A stretch of DNA of 64,000 nucleotides from Epiperipatus broadwayi (lineage: Eukaryota; Onychophora; Udeonychophora; Euonychophora; Peripatidae). The notes under the pieces were generated by a model. It was not told the DNA's origin and did no database searches. It saw nothing but the letters and a program-made list of their open reading frames with translations. Below, one piece after another: positions 34,101-45,500 of this stretch. Positions within the stretch are counted from its first letter, which is position 1. Each line of letters starts with the position of its first letter. The position numbers and the translations under genes are program-made. The stretch is from positions 27,022,426 to 27,086,425 of the forward strand of contig JAQFVV010000001.1 in assembly GCA_028023455.1 (NCBI GenBank). Reading direction: 5' to 3'.

Positions 34101-36920
34101 GTTAGAATGGAGATCTTAATATAGAGACTGTTGTGTTTGGCTTGATTTACAAGTTTAATTCCAAACCAACAGAAAAAGTAATGACAAATTACTCAACAAT
34201 TAATATGTATAATTTATTAGCTACAAAAATACACACATGTTAGTTAACCCTACTGTATTTTGCTTTTTCTGACATTTTTCTTTGTCTGAACAGGTCAACA
34301 TAAAATATATGACAAAATGATTATTACTTATCAGAAAAAAAATAATTTGACTTCATTTGTTAGATATTTTTGTTTACTACTGAAATAAATTTTAAATATT
34401 CACATTTTGTTTCTGTAAATATTAAAAAAATGAGGATGTAATCAAAACAAAGACTTTACACATCATCATTTCTAGAAAGATTATTTTCAGTTTATGAAAT
34501 CAATGAAATATTTTTTAATTTTCATTATTTTTACACATCTGAACAAATTATGCTTTAAAAGTTTAAATTTTTTGAATATTTATTGCAAAATTGTGCTATT
34601 TTCTTACTTGTAAATATAAAGTAGATTGTTTACATCAAAGCTAAAGTTTCTAATTTGCTTCATGCCATATTTACATTAGCTGCTAATATAACATATTTTT
34701 GAAAATAAAGTATTTCAAGTCACAATAAGTTATTAATAATTTATATTTCTTGATATCTAATAAATATGGTGCAAATTTTTTTTTTTAAAAAAACTAAAAC
34801 TGTAATAAATTTTCAAATAAACATGTTTTTGCATCACTGGAAACTTCAATGTTGTAAAATGCTGAATGTTTTACAGCCTTGGCAGCACATAATGGCTGAA
34901 CCCATCAGAGTGGGAATTATGTCTATTGTAAGAGTGGGAATTTTGAATTTTTCACCTTTTAGTGCAAAATCTTCAGATAAAAAATTTATTATAATAAAAT
35001 ATATCATTTTACATGCATTTTAATGTATAATACTTACAAAAAAATTCACCAGGGCAAATTGGTCAAAAGTTGTCATCTGAAATATGACAGGATTAATCAA
35101 TAAATATAGTTTATATAATTAATAATGAGGTAGTCATACCAAGTGACAGAACTCACTTCCAGCTATATGATTAGACTGCCTTGTGAGTTCAAATAAGATC
35201 CTTTCAGCAGTACTGGACAACTTGCCTCAAATCAGCTCTAATTAGAACTCTTCTAGCTGCACTCAGACAGCTTGCCTCAAGCCAACTGCAGTCTTAGCAA
35301 TTTCCAGTCCTAGGTGAACTTGCCTCACTATGTATATATATCAGTAATGACTATGTATATATATCATATATATATATACATATATATATCAGTAATGACT
35401 ACTTAAGACACTCTTGCTGTAAGCAGAAGTTTCACTGGAGAGCACATTTAGTTATTCAGGTTGACAGAAGTTAATGCTCTCTGCTTTGCCTCTAAAAAGG
35501 TGATTATTTATTATCAGATTCCTTACCTTACTGGAAACACTCGGATACAGTGCACGAACCCCAATGAAAGATTTATCCCATTGGATAGCAATCAGGTGCT
35601 AGCCAATCAGGCAAGGAATCTGGAATAGTCCACTTCTGAAGGCAAGGTCCAATATGAAAGAGACATTTGACATTATAGTATTTACAAATTTCTTTATTTG
35701 TTGTTTATATTTTATTAAAAAAATAAAATTTCTTTATTTGTTGTTTATATTTTATTAAAAAAATAAAATATTGGTACAATAAGATTAACAAATATTTTAG
35801 TTAAAATCTTTAATATTTCAGCGGTCTTATAAATGTATGTGAATGTTGATTACAGTCACAAACCTAAAATATTTTATTTGAATTGCCATAGTTAAAGTTT
35901 TCCTTGGTATAAGTAGATAAGAGAAAAAAAAATTATGTTAATAGAAGCATATAAATTCCAACATTCATCTATAACTTGAAATTAAAAAATGTTAATTAAT
36001 TTTTTGTTTTATAGATAGCAAAACTTTTAATTGAATAGAGAAAATTATTGAAAAGAGGGGGGTGAAACACATTTAAAATCATGTAGTAATAAAAAAAGAA
36101 AAGTTGGGTAGTTTTACTTGAAGTCTAGCAGCTGGCTTGGGAGAATAAAGATTGAAGGGCATTTTGGTTGTTTAAAAAAAATCAAAATCAGACAAGAAGT
36201 TTGGCTGATAAATGAATGATTCTTTGTTAAGCTTTGGTGGAGAATTTATACTATGATAATTTTGATTTAAAAAAATCATGCATGAAGCTGAACGGTGATT
36301 ATTTTCAAAATTTGAAATGGAAAATAAAATCATGGTGGGTTAAAATTAACATATGCCACCTATATCCTGAAGCCATGTGGATCTGTCTATGGCCAAACTA
36401 GTGGAGATAATGCCTTATAAAGAGTCTAAATGTGAAATGAGATCCAAAAAGTTGCCTTAAATTATCACTTACCTGGAATTTAATTCTGTTGCTACACTTA
36501 ATTAAACAGCTACTTACAAGAAATAGGAACTAGTCATTAAGTTACTAAAATGTATTTTTCATTTATTTAATCATTATGGTTTTTTGTTGCTGTTGCAAAT
36601 TGTTATTTAAAAGATATGATTTCTCTGCTATTAAGATTTTAATGCAAACATATTGGAATCTATATGCTACCAAGAAAGATTTCATTCAATTTAACAGAAA
36701 TAAACTCTATTTAAGGAAGTACAAAGTACTGCTCCTCTAAGCTTTCAAATTTGAAGGACAAAAGAAGAAGAAAAATAAATGCTTAGGAACATCTGAACAG
36801 TTAATTGACCTTGGACTATATAAATTTCCTTATGTTAAAGTAAAAGAGTGTTTCCTTTTTGTATGATCATACATGACCTTGAAGAAATATCATGTTAGGA
36901 TTTAATACATTTTCCAGAAA
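31149..36920. other. long non-coding stretch
   Basis: No gene recognised. (TA)n tracts lie near 32620 and 35330-35395. A less AT-rich patch at 35140-35330 carries three imperfect copies of a CTTGCCTCA motif (about 35222, 35270, 35320). The open frames at 31338-31538, 33699-33914 and 34766-35023 have no recognisable motif. Confidence 0.4.
35686..35769 (+). repeat. 40-bp tandem duplication
   Basis: AAATTTCTTTATTTGTTGTT and the following TATATTTTATTAAAAAAAT occur twice in a row with a 40-bp period and no mismatch seen, which implies a very recent duplication or an assembly artefact. Confidence 0.85.
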
Positions 36921-36921
36921 G

Positions 36922-36982
36922 GCATCATCATCATCATCATAATAATAATAATAATAATAATGATGATGATGATGATGATGAT
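36922..36982. repeat. (CAT)n(AAT)n(GAT)n microsatellite at the LINE 3' end
   Basis: Six CAT-phase triplets, about seven AAT and about eight GAT. The CAT and GAT runs are complementary, so the tract can form a hairpin. On the minus strand it is the tail of the LINE at 36983-37970. Confidence 0.85.
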
Positions 36983-37970
36983 TTCATTTATTTATTTTAG
37001 TACATTTAACAGACTTTACATCCAAACAAAAATGCACAACTAATCTAGTTCACAAAACATTTGTACAGTTTTTTGTACAGTAGTCCCAAATGTTCTATCA
37101 TTTGTTTCAAATATATCAACAGCACCGATAATCTTATTAAGGCTGAATTTTTTAATGTTTCACTTTTAAACTTTGGAATGTTATACAATTTTTTAAATCC
37201 TGTATTCTTTATCTTCATCTTAAATGATAATGTTGTTTGGCAACTTCTCACATCTATTACACCTGATGTAATTTTTTTTAAATATTTCATATCAGTATAT
37301 ATTCATCTTTTATAGAGTGCATTGTCATCATATATTATTTCATATTTAATATATCTTAGAAATTTTTATAAACTTTTTCCAGTACTAACCTATAGTGAGT
37401 TCCAGATCAAAGATCCATAACTTAAAATAGGCAAAACCAATGTATGAAACAAATACATAACATTTTACAGTTTCTGAGAAACAAACCAATTATTTTTTAA
37501 CTTTTTGCAATAATATATTGAATATTGTTATTAAATGTTCCATTATTAATAAAAATAATACCTAAACCTTTATGACATTTTTTCCTTGAAATACTTTTTG
37601 AATTTAGTGTATAATTGAACATACTTGTAGATGATTTTTTAGAAAATGATATAACACAACATTTTTCAATGTTAATTTCCATATAGTTTCTTACACACCA
37701 ATCTTGAAATCTTTTGATATCAGACTGTAAATTTTTCTGATCATCAAAATTATTAATAGTTTTATATAATTTAATATCATCTGCAAAGCAAAGAATATTA
37801 GAACCAATTACACACTGCTCTATATTCAAACAATAAACTGAAAAGAGAAGTGGTCCAAGTATACTTCCTTGAGGTACTCCAGCATTGCTAAAATATGTAT
37901 ATGATTTTGTAGACCCAAAAGAAACAAAATTAGATCTATTTGAGACAAAAAACACATTCACATCATGATT
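36983..37970 (-). pseudogene. CR1/jockey-like LINE, 5' truncated: RT C-terminal half
   Basis: The minus frame 37961-37497 gives GVPQGSILGPLLFSVYCLN (RT block) and LCFADDIKLYKTI (catalytic FADD), then LQSDIKRFQDWCVRNYMEIN, the typical palm-to-thumb stretch of CR1/jockey-type elements. After a frame break, LVLPILSYGSLIWNS (near 37400) and the frame 37290-37045 continue to the protein end. The RT blocks upstream of GVPQG are missing, as expected for a 5'-truncated insertion, and the triplet-repeat tail marks the 3' end. The product would be the LINE polymerase; this copy is dead. Confidence 0.8.
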
Positions 37971-38059
37971 GAAATTAAAAATAATAATAAAAAATTAAAA
38001 CAATGAGAGAGAGGGGGGTATATAAAGTCACCACCATATATTGTTATTAATTCCAGCCT

Positions 38060-38360
38060 TCATTCTGTGATCGAATTAGTCTGATCTTTGATCTGTAATT
38101 CATTTTGCTCTTGAATCTGTAATTCAGTCTGGTCTTCATTTTGTACTGTTATATTATTCATTGCAACAGAGATCCAGAAATCTAAGGACAGAATATACTC
38201 ATTCATTAATTCTGTGGAAAATATCATTGTAGAAATCACAGATCTAGCAAAATGTGTTATTAGTCCATCTTTAGAAATGTTTGATTGGGCTTCAAGTTCT
38301 ACAGTCCTACACAAATCAACTGTCTTTGCTTGAACCCTCACTGGAAGCTAATAGCAAAAT
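38060..38360 (-). other. open frame, unrecognised
   Basis: A 93-codon minus-strand frame, less AT-rich than average. The N-terminal part reads VDLCRTVELEAQSNISKDGL. The end is a degenerate repeat of ELQIQEQN and ELQIKDQT, which suggests expansion of a short motif. TTAGCTTCCAG at its upstream edge could be a splice acceptor. I recognise no family, so it could be a terminal exon or chance. Confidence 0.25.
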
Positions 38361-38399
38361 GGTGAAATAGATGCTGCAGCAAACTCTCTGTTTCTCACA

Positions 38400-41300
38400 T
38401 GGTCAAGATAAAGAATGGAAAACAAACCCTGAAACCATCAATGGAGACCAAAAAATCCAACTGGTTGGAACTGACAATCATGAAAACCTGGGTAAAGACA
38501 TTTTGATACTTATTTATAGAGACTTTATATTTATTTCAAATGAACTTTAATTAATGAAAAATTATTATAAAATTTGTCCTGAGACTAATCATTAATTATA
38601 TATATTTTTTTATGTAAAATATTATATTAGATATGTGTGTGCTTGAATAAATATTAATATTTGCTTAAATATTATTTGATCTATTCTCTACCTCTTATCA
38701 CTGCACCACCATTAATTTAAGAGTGTAGTTATTTTTATATGTTAAGTAAATGTGCTAGACCATGATTAAGAGTATGAGCTAGCCATAGGATAGTTCAAGC
38801 ACTGCATTATGTGCCTGTTGTCTGAAGCATGCTGATTATATAACACATGGTTGGCTGGTATCTGAGTTTGATTCTCAAAATAAATAAAATGCTTTGGATG
38901 GCAGGGGTTTGAGTCCAGCAGTCGAGGTTGGGCCATTATCATTAAATGTGGTCAGGTTATGCTTTATATAGCTTAATCTAGCCATGGGTATCATTGATGG
39001 CTCTGCTATCAATGGTATTCTTCCACTTGCTTGAAGGACCAGTCTGTTGCCATAGTATTAAAGTAAATGTTAATCTTACTAAAGTTTATATTCCTAAAAT
39101 TATTATAAAAGGTATTCAAATCTAGTTAATATGGCAATTATTCAGAGGAATCCGGTTTGCATTGGTGGTCGACTTATCAAAAGGATAATAATAAAAAAAA
39201 AAATATGGAATTTTATAAATTTATTTTAAGGTCTTCTAGATGAATGTTAAATATATTAACTGATATATATATTAAATATAATGTAAAATGTCGAGAATTA
39301 TATACAATATATTAATATTTTTTCCGAAATATTTAGGTGAAAATCAAATTAATAATGCATGTACTAGAATTTTTCACAATAATATCACATAAATGTCGAC
39401 AATTTATTATTAATGAAAAAAAGATTAATATGACTATCATGAAAAAAACTTATATATATATATTTTGCATTTCATGATAAGATCAAACAAAAGAATACAT
39501 TGAAAGATCTGTTATTTATCATTGCTCATAAATACAAAAATATTAATACCTAGAGTTTCATGCTGAGGTTAAGCATTATCGTTAAAGTGAAAAATTTCTC
39601 AATATCATTTTTATAATCTCTTAATATTTTAGGATAATACTTGAAAAAAAATAGCATACAAATTCTTTTATTTTTTTGCATGACAACTAAAAATTAAAAA
39701 CAACAAAAAAAATATTTGGATAATAAAATGTAGACTTTTTCATCACGTTATCCAGGAAATATACTTTTATAGTATTACTTAATACAAGCCTTATACTAAT
39801 TTGGTGTTATTAAAACAAGTAAAACTCTGTTGACGAATTTGGTGACTATAAAAATACAAAAATACAAATACAATATGATGTGGCCTTTATTCCTGGTGAG
39901 AAAGAAGTCATATATTTACAAATGCTGAGTTTGAGTGTATTTTTATAATATTTAAATGGGGTTAACAAACTTTGATACACAATTTACATACAAACAATTC
40001 CTTCCAATTATATAATTATATATTCATATTTGAATTTATACATATTTAATTCTTTGTTAATAGAAGTTTGCCCATGCTTGTTGCCTTCTTAATATAGTTT
40101 GCGCTAGTATTCTGATACTTTAAGCTATATCAAAAAATGTTAATAAGTAATTTTTCAAAGTGTTATAATGGACAGAATTTTGAAAATTATTGTTGATCTA
40201 TATTAAAAAAGTAATAATATTTCTCTCCATTAAATAATGGGTATCCAGATGTAGTTATTTGAAGTTACTAAATCATTACACATTGTCCAGAAGTTTTGAG
40301 CAGTTAACTATGCTTTTATAATGCATGTTTGTACTAGCTTAAGTTTATTCTACAGGAAGAAATTATAGCTAATATAATGAATTCATCTGGTGTTAGTTCT
40401 GAAATATAGAGAGAATGTATTTCCTGCAATTCTCATATTTTTTAAAATGTGTAAACTTTATATGAATAGAAAAAGTGGGGATAACAAAATTATAAATAAA
40501 AGTTACAATTTTTAAAAGTATTTATTAAATGGTTGCAATAAGACAGAAATTAAATATACTTTTCCATAGTGATTAATTGTTCAGTCTGTCTGTAGTGTGA
40601 GCCAGATGTAAATGAAGTCCCTTATCTGTGTACATCTCAGCATTGTGTCTATATGTTATAGTATTGTAAAATCATTAATTAAGTAAAGAATTCAGAATAA
40701 AGTAAAAACATGTTACTCTTTGAGATTATTTTATAAAGCACATTTTTTATTAGACTAATGATTGGTATGTTATTGCTTTTTAAAACAATTTACTACTTGA
40801 TTCTTTGTAGCTTCTCATATGTATGAGACAGCTGATTGGTTGAAATTTTGTTTTCTTTTTTAAATTGCATAAAAAACTATAAGCATGATATCAATAGAAA
40901 TCCCAGCATCCATTGCTGCTTAGTGCCATCTTTCTAATGATATATATTACATTGATATTGGATAAAATTTGAATTTTTTATGAATTTTTTTAAAAGTAGA
41001 TAAAATTTATTTTTTTATTTTCTGGTCAATTTACTAGTTTACATGGAGTGATAAAGGCAGAAAATCTTTATTGGCCATATAACCCTAATATAATGGATTA
41101 AAATTTGCCAATAATTTGGATATGAAGGCCTTCAATGTGATATAAACATAATTGTGGAATATCATAAGTTATTAATTTTAATTTTTAATATTTTAAATTT
41201 TTTAAAATTATTTGATAAAATGGTATATTAATTTGTTTGCATTTGTATTGGTGTGTGTGTAGTATATAAATTATATAATATTAAATCATTTATGCTCTTT

Positions 41301-42237
41301 GTTATACAGTATATGGATTTTGTAGTGTAATTTTGGGTCTCTAATCCAAGTTTGAAGCAACCTTATTTTATAGACATAATGATCCTCAAAAGGTTTAATA
41401 ATTTATTTTACTATGTTTATATTTGTCTTATTGTGTTTGTGTTTGCTCTTTCATCATGCTTGTATAACAAGTAATGAGTTACATATATAGAGTAGTAAAA
41501 TGTAAATTTTAAAAACTGATCATCAAATGGACAAAAAGGTTACAGATTGCAGTTGATAAAGCAATCACAAAATTTATTGGGCATAGTACCCTGTGAAAAT
41601 ATAAATATTTAAAACCAATAAAGAGAGATTTTAAATGGTGTGGGTGTTGTGGTAGCCACAATGGTTATGCATATACCACATGGAAATGTATGCATGCAAA
41701 GAATCAAATTTTGATTCTTGCCTATGCTTTGATACTCATGCTGTAAAGTTAGTAGTTTTGCCATGTCTTGCATTACATTATTTTCAAGTCCATAGTTAGC
41801 AAATGAGCTATATGCAAATAAATTATATCTCTGTGAGACAATAAATATAACAAGGTAGCATCTCCGGTGTGCATAAAGAATATAAACATCACTGATGTAC
41901 ACAAAAAATATAAAATGAAGAGATGAAAAATTCATTTTATCAGTGATACAGACAACAGCCTATAATTTCTAATTTTAGATAGACAAGAAGCCAATTGCTA
42001 TGATGACAAATGCATATCCATCTTCTGATAATAATTTGTATTGTATATTATTAGGATGAATCTTTTTCTTATAGACACTTTTGAGATTTGGTAACTTTTG
42101 GGGTACATGATAAAAATAAAGAATTCATATGTGACTTGTTTTGGAGATTCTGAAGCTATGGATTATCTCAGATTTGTGAGAAATATAAAGAAATTATTTA
42201 AACTTAGTTAATGATAAATTAGAAATAATGATCAAGC
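38400..42237. other. non-coding stretch
   Basis: No gene recognised. The patch 38780-39060 is less AT-rich and has GGGTTTGAGTCC at about 38907 and GAGTTTGATTCTC at about 38864. Both resemble pol III B boxes, but no matching A box could be placed, so I do not call a SINE. The rest is AT-rich. Confidence 0.4.
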
Positions 42238-42345
42238 ATTGTTAGCCAAGATATCATCACATTCGCCTTGCAAGCAAGTAGTTGGTTGCAGACGGGTGTG
42301 AGTTCGCATCCCGGCCATGCTATGACACATGAGAAAAAAAAACAA
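42238..42345 (+). mobile_element. tRNA-derived SINE, copy 1
   Basis: TAGCCAAGATATCATC (A-box position), TTGCAAGCAAG (anticodon-arm position), GAGTTCGCATCCCGG at 42300-42314 (good B box), then GCTATGACACATGAG and an A-rich tail. It matches the reverse complement of 43905-44017 along its length. The A box is decayed, so internal pol III transcription is unlikely now. No clear target duplication. Confidence 0.7.
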
Positions 42346-42668
42346 TAAAATAATTATATTGGATGTTGAAATTTCTTTTTTTTTCTTATATTTTGAATGG
42401 TAATCACTACTTGTCTGAGCCTTATTATTTTCCTTAGTCTTTCTAGTTTCTATCAATGTAAAGTTTTTTGTTCTATCATTATTAAAACTGAAGTTATTGT
42501 GAAAATTGTACCTCAGCTCAGTTTTTTTTTTTAAATTTAATACAGTGCCTGGAAAATCTCTTAAATCATCAGATTTTAAATAAATGTTTAAATAAAATAA
42601 TGTATAGCAAATGTAATTTGTGAAATTATCTCATAGCTATTTACTTATCTACCTTTTCATTTGCTCTT

Positions 42669-42760
42669 CTATATCCATCTACCTACCTACCTACCTACCA
42701 ACAGATTTCCCTACCTCTTTACTTACCTATCTATCAGCTACATATTTATTTTTACCTACC
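42669..42760 (+). repeat. (CTAC)n/(CTAT)n-like tetranucleotide tract, degenerate
   Basis: CTACCTACCTACCTACCAA and related tetranucleotides, interrupted. This is probably the left remainder of the array that resumes at 43087 after a fold-back insertion. Confidence 0.65.
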
Positions 42761-42800
42761 TACCAACTTTTTTTTATCTATATGCATGTATATGTAAATA

Positions 42801-43080
42801 TTGAAAGTATAATGTAACTTATAATCTAGATAAAATTGTCTACGATATAATTATGAAAACAACTATATAAATCTAAAAATTGCAAACTGAAATTATGCCA
42901 TCTAGTTATATATTCTTGTGTTTTTCTTAAATTAAAAATGGCAAATCAAACAAAATTATATACTATTACTAAATGGTGTGATTTCAGTTTGCAATTGGCA
43001 TGTTTAATTGATTTTTACTTAAGTACACAAATAGAGAATTTTATCTAGATAAATACACAAAAATTGCCATTATACTTTCA
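42801..43080. mobile_element. fold-back MITE-like element within tetranucleotide repeats
   Basis: The outer ends TGAAAGTATAATG (42802-42814) and its complement (43068-43080) match exactly. Inner arms pair as AATCTAGATAAAATT with its near complement, and AAATTGCAAACTGAAATTAT (about 42876) with ATTTCAGTTTGCAATT (about 42985). About 280 bp, no open frame. Tetranucleotide arrays of the same motif lie on both sides. Confidence 0.75.
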
Positions 43081-43086
43081 GCTAAT

Positions 43087-43087
43087 C

Positions 43088-43160
<73 letters not shown>

Positions 43161-43217
43161 CCTACCTACCTACCTACCTACCTACCTACCTACCTACCTA
43201 CCTACCTACCTACCTAC

Positions 43218-43284
<67 letters not shown>

Positions 43285-43312
43285 CCTACCTACCTACCTA
43301 CCTACCTACCTA
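43087..43312 (+). repeat. (CTAT)n/(CTAC)n tetranucleotide array
   Basis: Alternating blocks of CTAT and CTAC: CTAT, then CTAC from about 43160, CTAT from about 43218, then CTAC to about 43310. The blocks are homogeneous, consistent with replication slippage plus point change. The open frame across it encodes Tyr-Leu-Ser/Pro repeats and is not a gene. Confidence 0.95.
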
Positions 43313-43424
43313 TGTATATGTCTGTCTATCTGCTATTTGTCTTTCTATCCATCAGTCTATCTATCTTCCTCTGTCTATATAGATATATTTAAATTTAATA
43401 TTTTTAACAGATTAAAATAGATGT

Positions 43425-43620
43425 AAATTATTTAATAAATAGTAACTCCATTATATAAATGAAGTTAGATCCATATTCAAAATTTATTGAAGTGCTGCAA
43501 CCAATCAGCTCAGACTGGTTTGCTATCGTTTTCTTTCAGCCAGCAGAACTGGTCTGATTGGTTGCTGGTTGTGGATTTAATTTCGTTTTATATAATGGAT
43601 TTCCATTTATTAAATAATTT
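43425..43620. mobile_element. 200-bp fold-back element
   Basis: AAATTATTTAATAAAT at the left end pairs with ATTTATTAAATAATTT at the right. CTCCATTATATAA pairs with TTATATAATGGA, and CAACCAATCAG...CAGACTGGT pairs with ACTGGTCTGATTGGTTG. The palindrome is centred near 43525. No open frame. The superfamily is unknown. Confidence 0.75.
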
Positions 43621-43889
43621 ATATATATATAAAATAAATAAATAAAGATTCTTTAGATTAATTAATTAAGCAGAAATAAGGACTTAAAGGTGTAATAGAC
43701 TTAAATGACCTTTTTTAATCAAACAAGTATGAATATAATGTATCCTTTTTAATTGGTATGCATATAGCTTGAATATGATATAACAGAAAGTAATACAATA
43801 ATAGTATGTGCGGTGATTAGAAAAGTGATAAATAATTGAAAGACATAATCAAGATAAAAAAATGTTGATATTTATACCCTTCATTAAAT

Positions 43890-43904
43890 AATTTAAATAC
43901 TTTT
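43890..43904 (+). repeat. 15-bp target-site duplication of SINE copy 2 (left)
   Basis: AATTTAAATACTTTT, identical to 44018-44032. Confidence 0.8.
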
Positions 43905-44017
43905 TTTCCCCCATATGTCATAGCATCGGCCGGGAAGTGAACCCACAACAACCGTCTGCAAACTGACTGCTTGCTTGCAGGGCAGCTGCGCTGACCTCTC
44001 GGCTAACAACCCTTGAC
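43905..44017 (-). mobile_element. tRNA-derived SINE, copy 2, with target duplications
   Basis: On the minus strand: GGTTGTTAGCCGAGAGGTCAGC (A box at 43990-44005), GCCCTGCAAGCAAGC (anticodon-arm position), GGGTTCACTTCCC (B box at 43933-43944), GCTATGACATATGGGGG and a short A tail. The body is about 113 bp and is bounded by a perfect 15-bp direct repeat, as expected when a LINE reverse transcriptase inserts a pol III transcript. The A-box style resembles tRNA-Leu or tRNA-Ser. It is less decayed than copy 1. Confidence 0.85.
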
Positions 44018-44032
44018 AATTTAAATACTTTT
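44018..44032 (+). repeat. 15-bp target-site duplication of SINE copy 2 (right)
   Basis: Second copy of AATTTAAATACTTTT. Confidence 0.8.
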
Positions 44033-44273
44033 GATTATTCATTTTCAAATTCGTTTTTCAATTGTTACCATAATGTAGTGAAATAATAAAATCTTTATAT
44101 TAAATCAGCATTAAAGAGTTGATATTAAATTGGTATTTAAAAGCAATATTTAAATGAGAAAAAAAGAATCAAAAATTGTGTATTATCCATTGTCTGTCCA
44201 CTAAAAGGAATTTTAATCAATACTCAGTTTCTGAAAATCAAATATGAAATATTTTGCAAACACAAATGGTAAT

Positions 44274-44690
44274 CACATGATCGCCATTTCTTATGCTTGC
44301 TCATAACTGTTATTAAAACAGACAAAACTCTCCATACAGTAATGCCACTCAGTGCAAACCAGAGTAATCAATGGATGTCAGAAGAAATCCCTATCTAGTG
44401 CCTACTCATCCAATATCCCCAGATTAGTTTTTGGGGTTTGTGCTCTCAGATCCGAGGCTCCTCACTGACGAAAGCCACAAGCTAGAAACTAGTCTGCAGA
44501 TATTGGATGAGTAGGCACTAGATAGGAATTTTATGCACAAGCCTTCTAGCACCCATTGATTACTCTGGCTTGCACTGAGGGGATATTGGATGAGTAGGTA
44601 CTAGATAGGGATTCCTTCTGGCATCCATTGATTACTTTAACTTGCACTGAGTGGCACTATTATATGGATAGTTTTGCCTGTTTTAATAAT
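44274..44690. mobile_element. Family B nested palindrome
   Basis: The left arm at 44325-44430 (CCACTCAGTGCA, CAATGGATG, CCTATCTAGTGCCTACTCAT, CCAATATCCCC) is complementary to 44581-44690. Between them lies another partial unit (44440-44580) in the same orientation as the right arm, so three partial copies are stacked. ACAAATGGTAAT flanks both sides (44262-44273 and 44691-44702). This may be a 12-bp target duplication, but family B also contains AAATGGTAAT internally, so I am cautious. At 44459, CTGACGA, a 3-bp hairpin and GAAA lie in hammerhead-like order. No open frame. Confidence 0.7.
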
Positions 44691-44877
44691 ACAAATGGTA
44701 ATACAAGATTGTGCAAAAATTGGCATAAGGTAGCAGGCACTCCTTGTCCAATAAATGCCAAATACTTTTTTGTATATTATAAGAATGCATACAGATTCTC
44801 ATAAAAATACAAGCAATAATATCATTAAGAGAAAAAATAATATTTTTTCATTTGAGAGAAATTTTATTCACTTTATT

Positions 44878-45500
44878 CTTGAGCCATCTATTGTAAGCTA
44901 TAATGTCCTCACTTTTGAATGGTTTCTCCATTTTTGTCTTCATCGGTGGAGATTAGGATTAAAGCTACAACTAATGCAGTTATGAAACTAGGAGTCACCT
45001 TTTATTCCTTTAAATTTAGATTAATAATTTTATATAAAAATTAAACCTGAATTTCTGAATCTAAACTAACTTGCTTGCATAGTTATATACATTTGATATT
45101 GTTGGTTTCTATATATTTTAGTGATTTCAGTTTTAAGTCAATTATAGGTCTATCTATTCTTTAGCTATAAAGATTAATACCAATAGCAATATATGAATTA
45201 ATCATAAGTTTCCAAAAGCAATTCTGTTTGCCCTACCCTAGAACCATCTACTGTAGGTTTGAGCAGCAGATGGGATTGTGCTATTATATTTTTATTCTCG
45301 CACCAGTTTCTGGAGTTTGAATTTATCACTGGAAACTAGAAGACAAATCTGAAACTAATGCATTCAAGAATATTATTTCAAGATAATAGGCTGAAATTCA
45401 AAAGATACAAATTTTGAATCCAAGATAACTTCCTTTTATAGTTATACAGATTTAATACCAAGCTCATTTCAGTATATTTTTTAAGACTTCAGTTTCATAT
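44878..45500 (+). repeat. imperfect tandem pair, about 361-bp period
   Basis: GAGCCATCTATTGTAAG at 44880 and GAACCATCTACTGTAGG at 45241 start two diverged copies. Shared landmarks include a GAAACTAG element, CTGAATC/GAATCCAAG and TATAGTTATA(C)A...TTTAATACCA. Parts resemble the AT-rich half of family B, so this may be an older relative. Confidence 0.4.

Noticed and set aside
38780-38925. tRNA-derived SINE
   Set aside because: Two B-box-like motifs are present, but no A box, tail or target duplication could be placed.
42238-42345. a genuine tRNA gene
   Set aside because: The A box is degenerate, the acceptor and D arms do not pair, an A-rich tail follows, and a sister copy with target duplications exists, so it is a SINE.
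43064-43420. 118-codon open frame of Tyr-Leu-Ser/Pro repeats
   Set aside because: It is the translation of the CTAT/CTAC microsatellite and has no coding signal.
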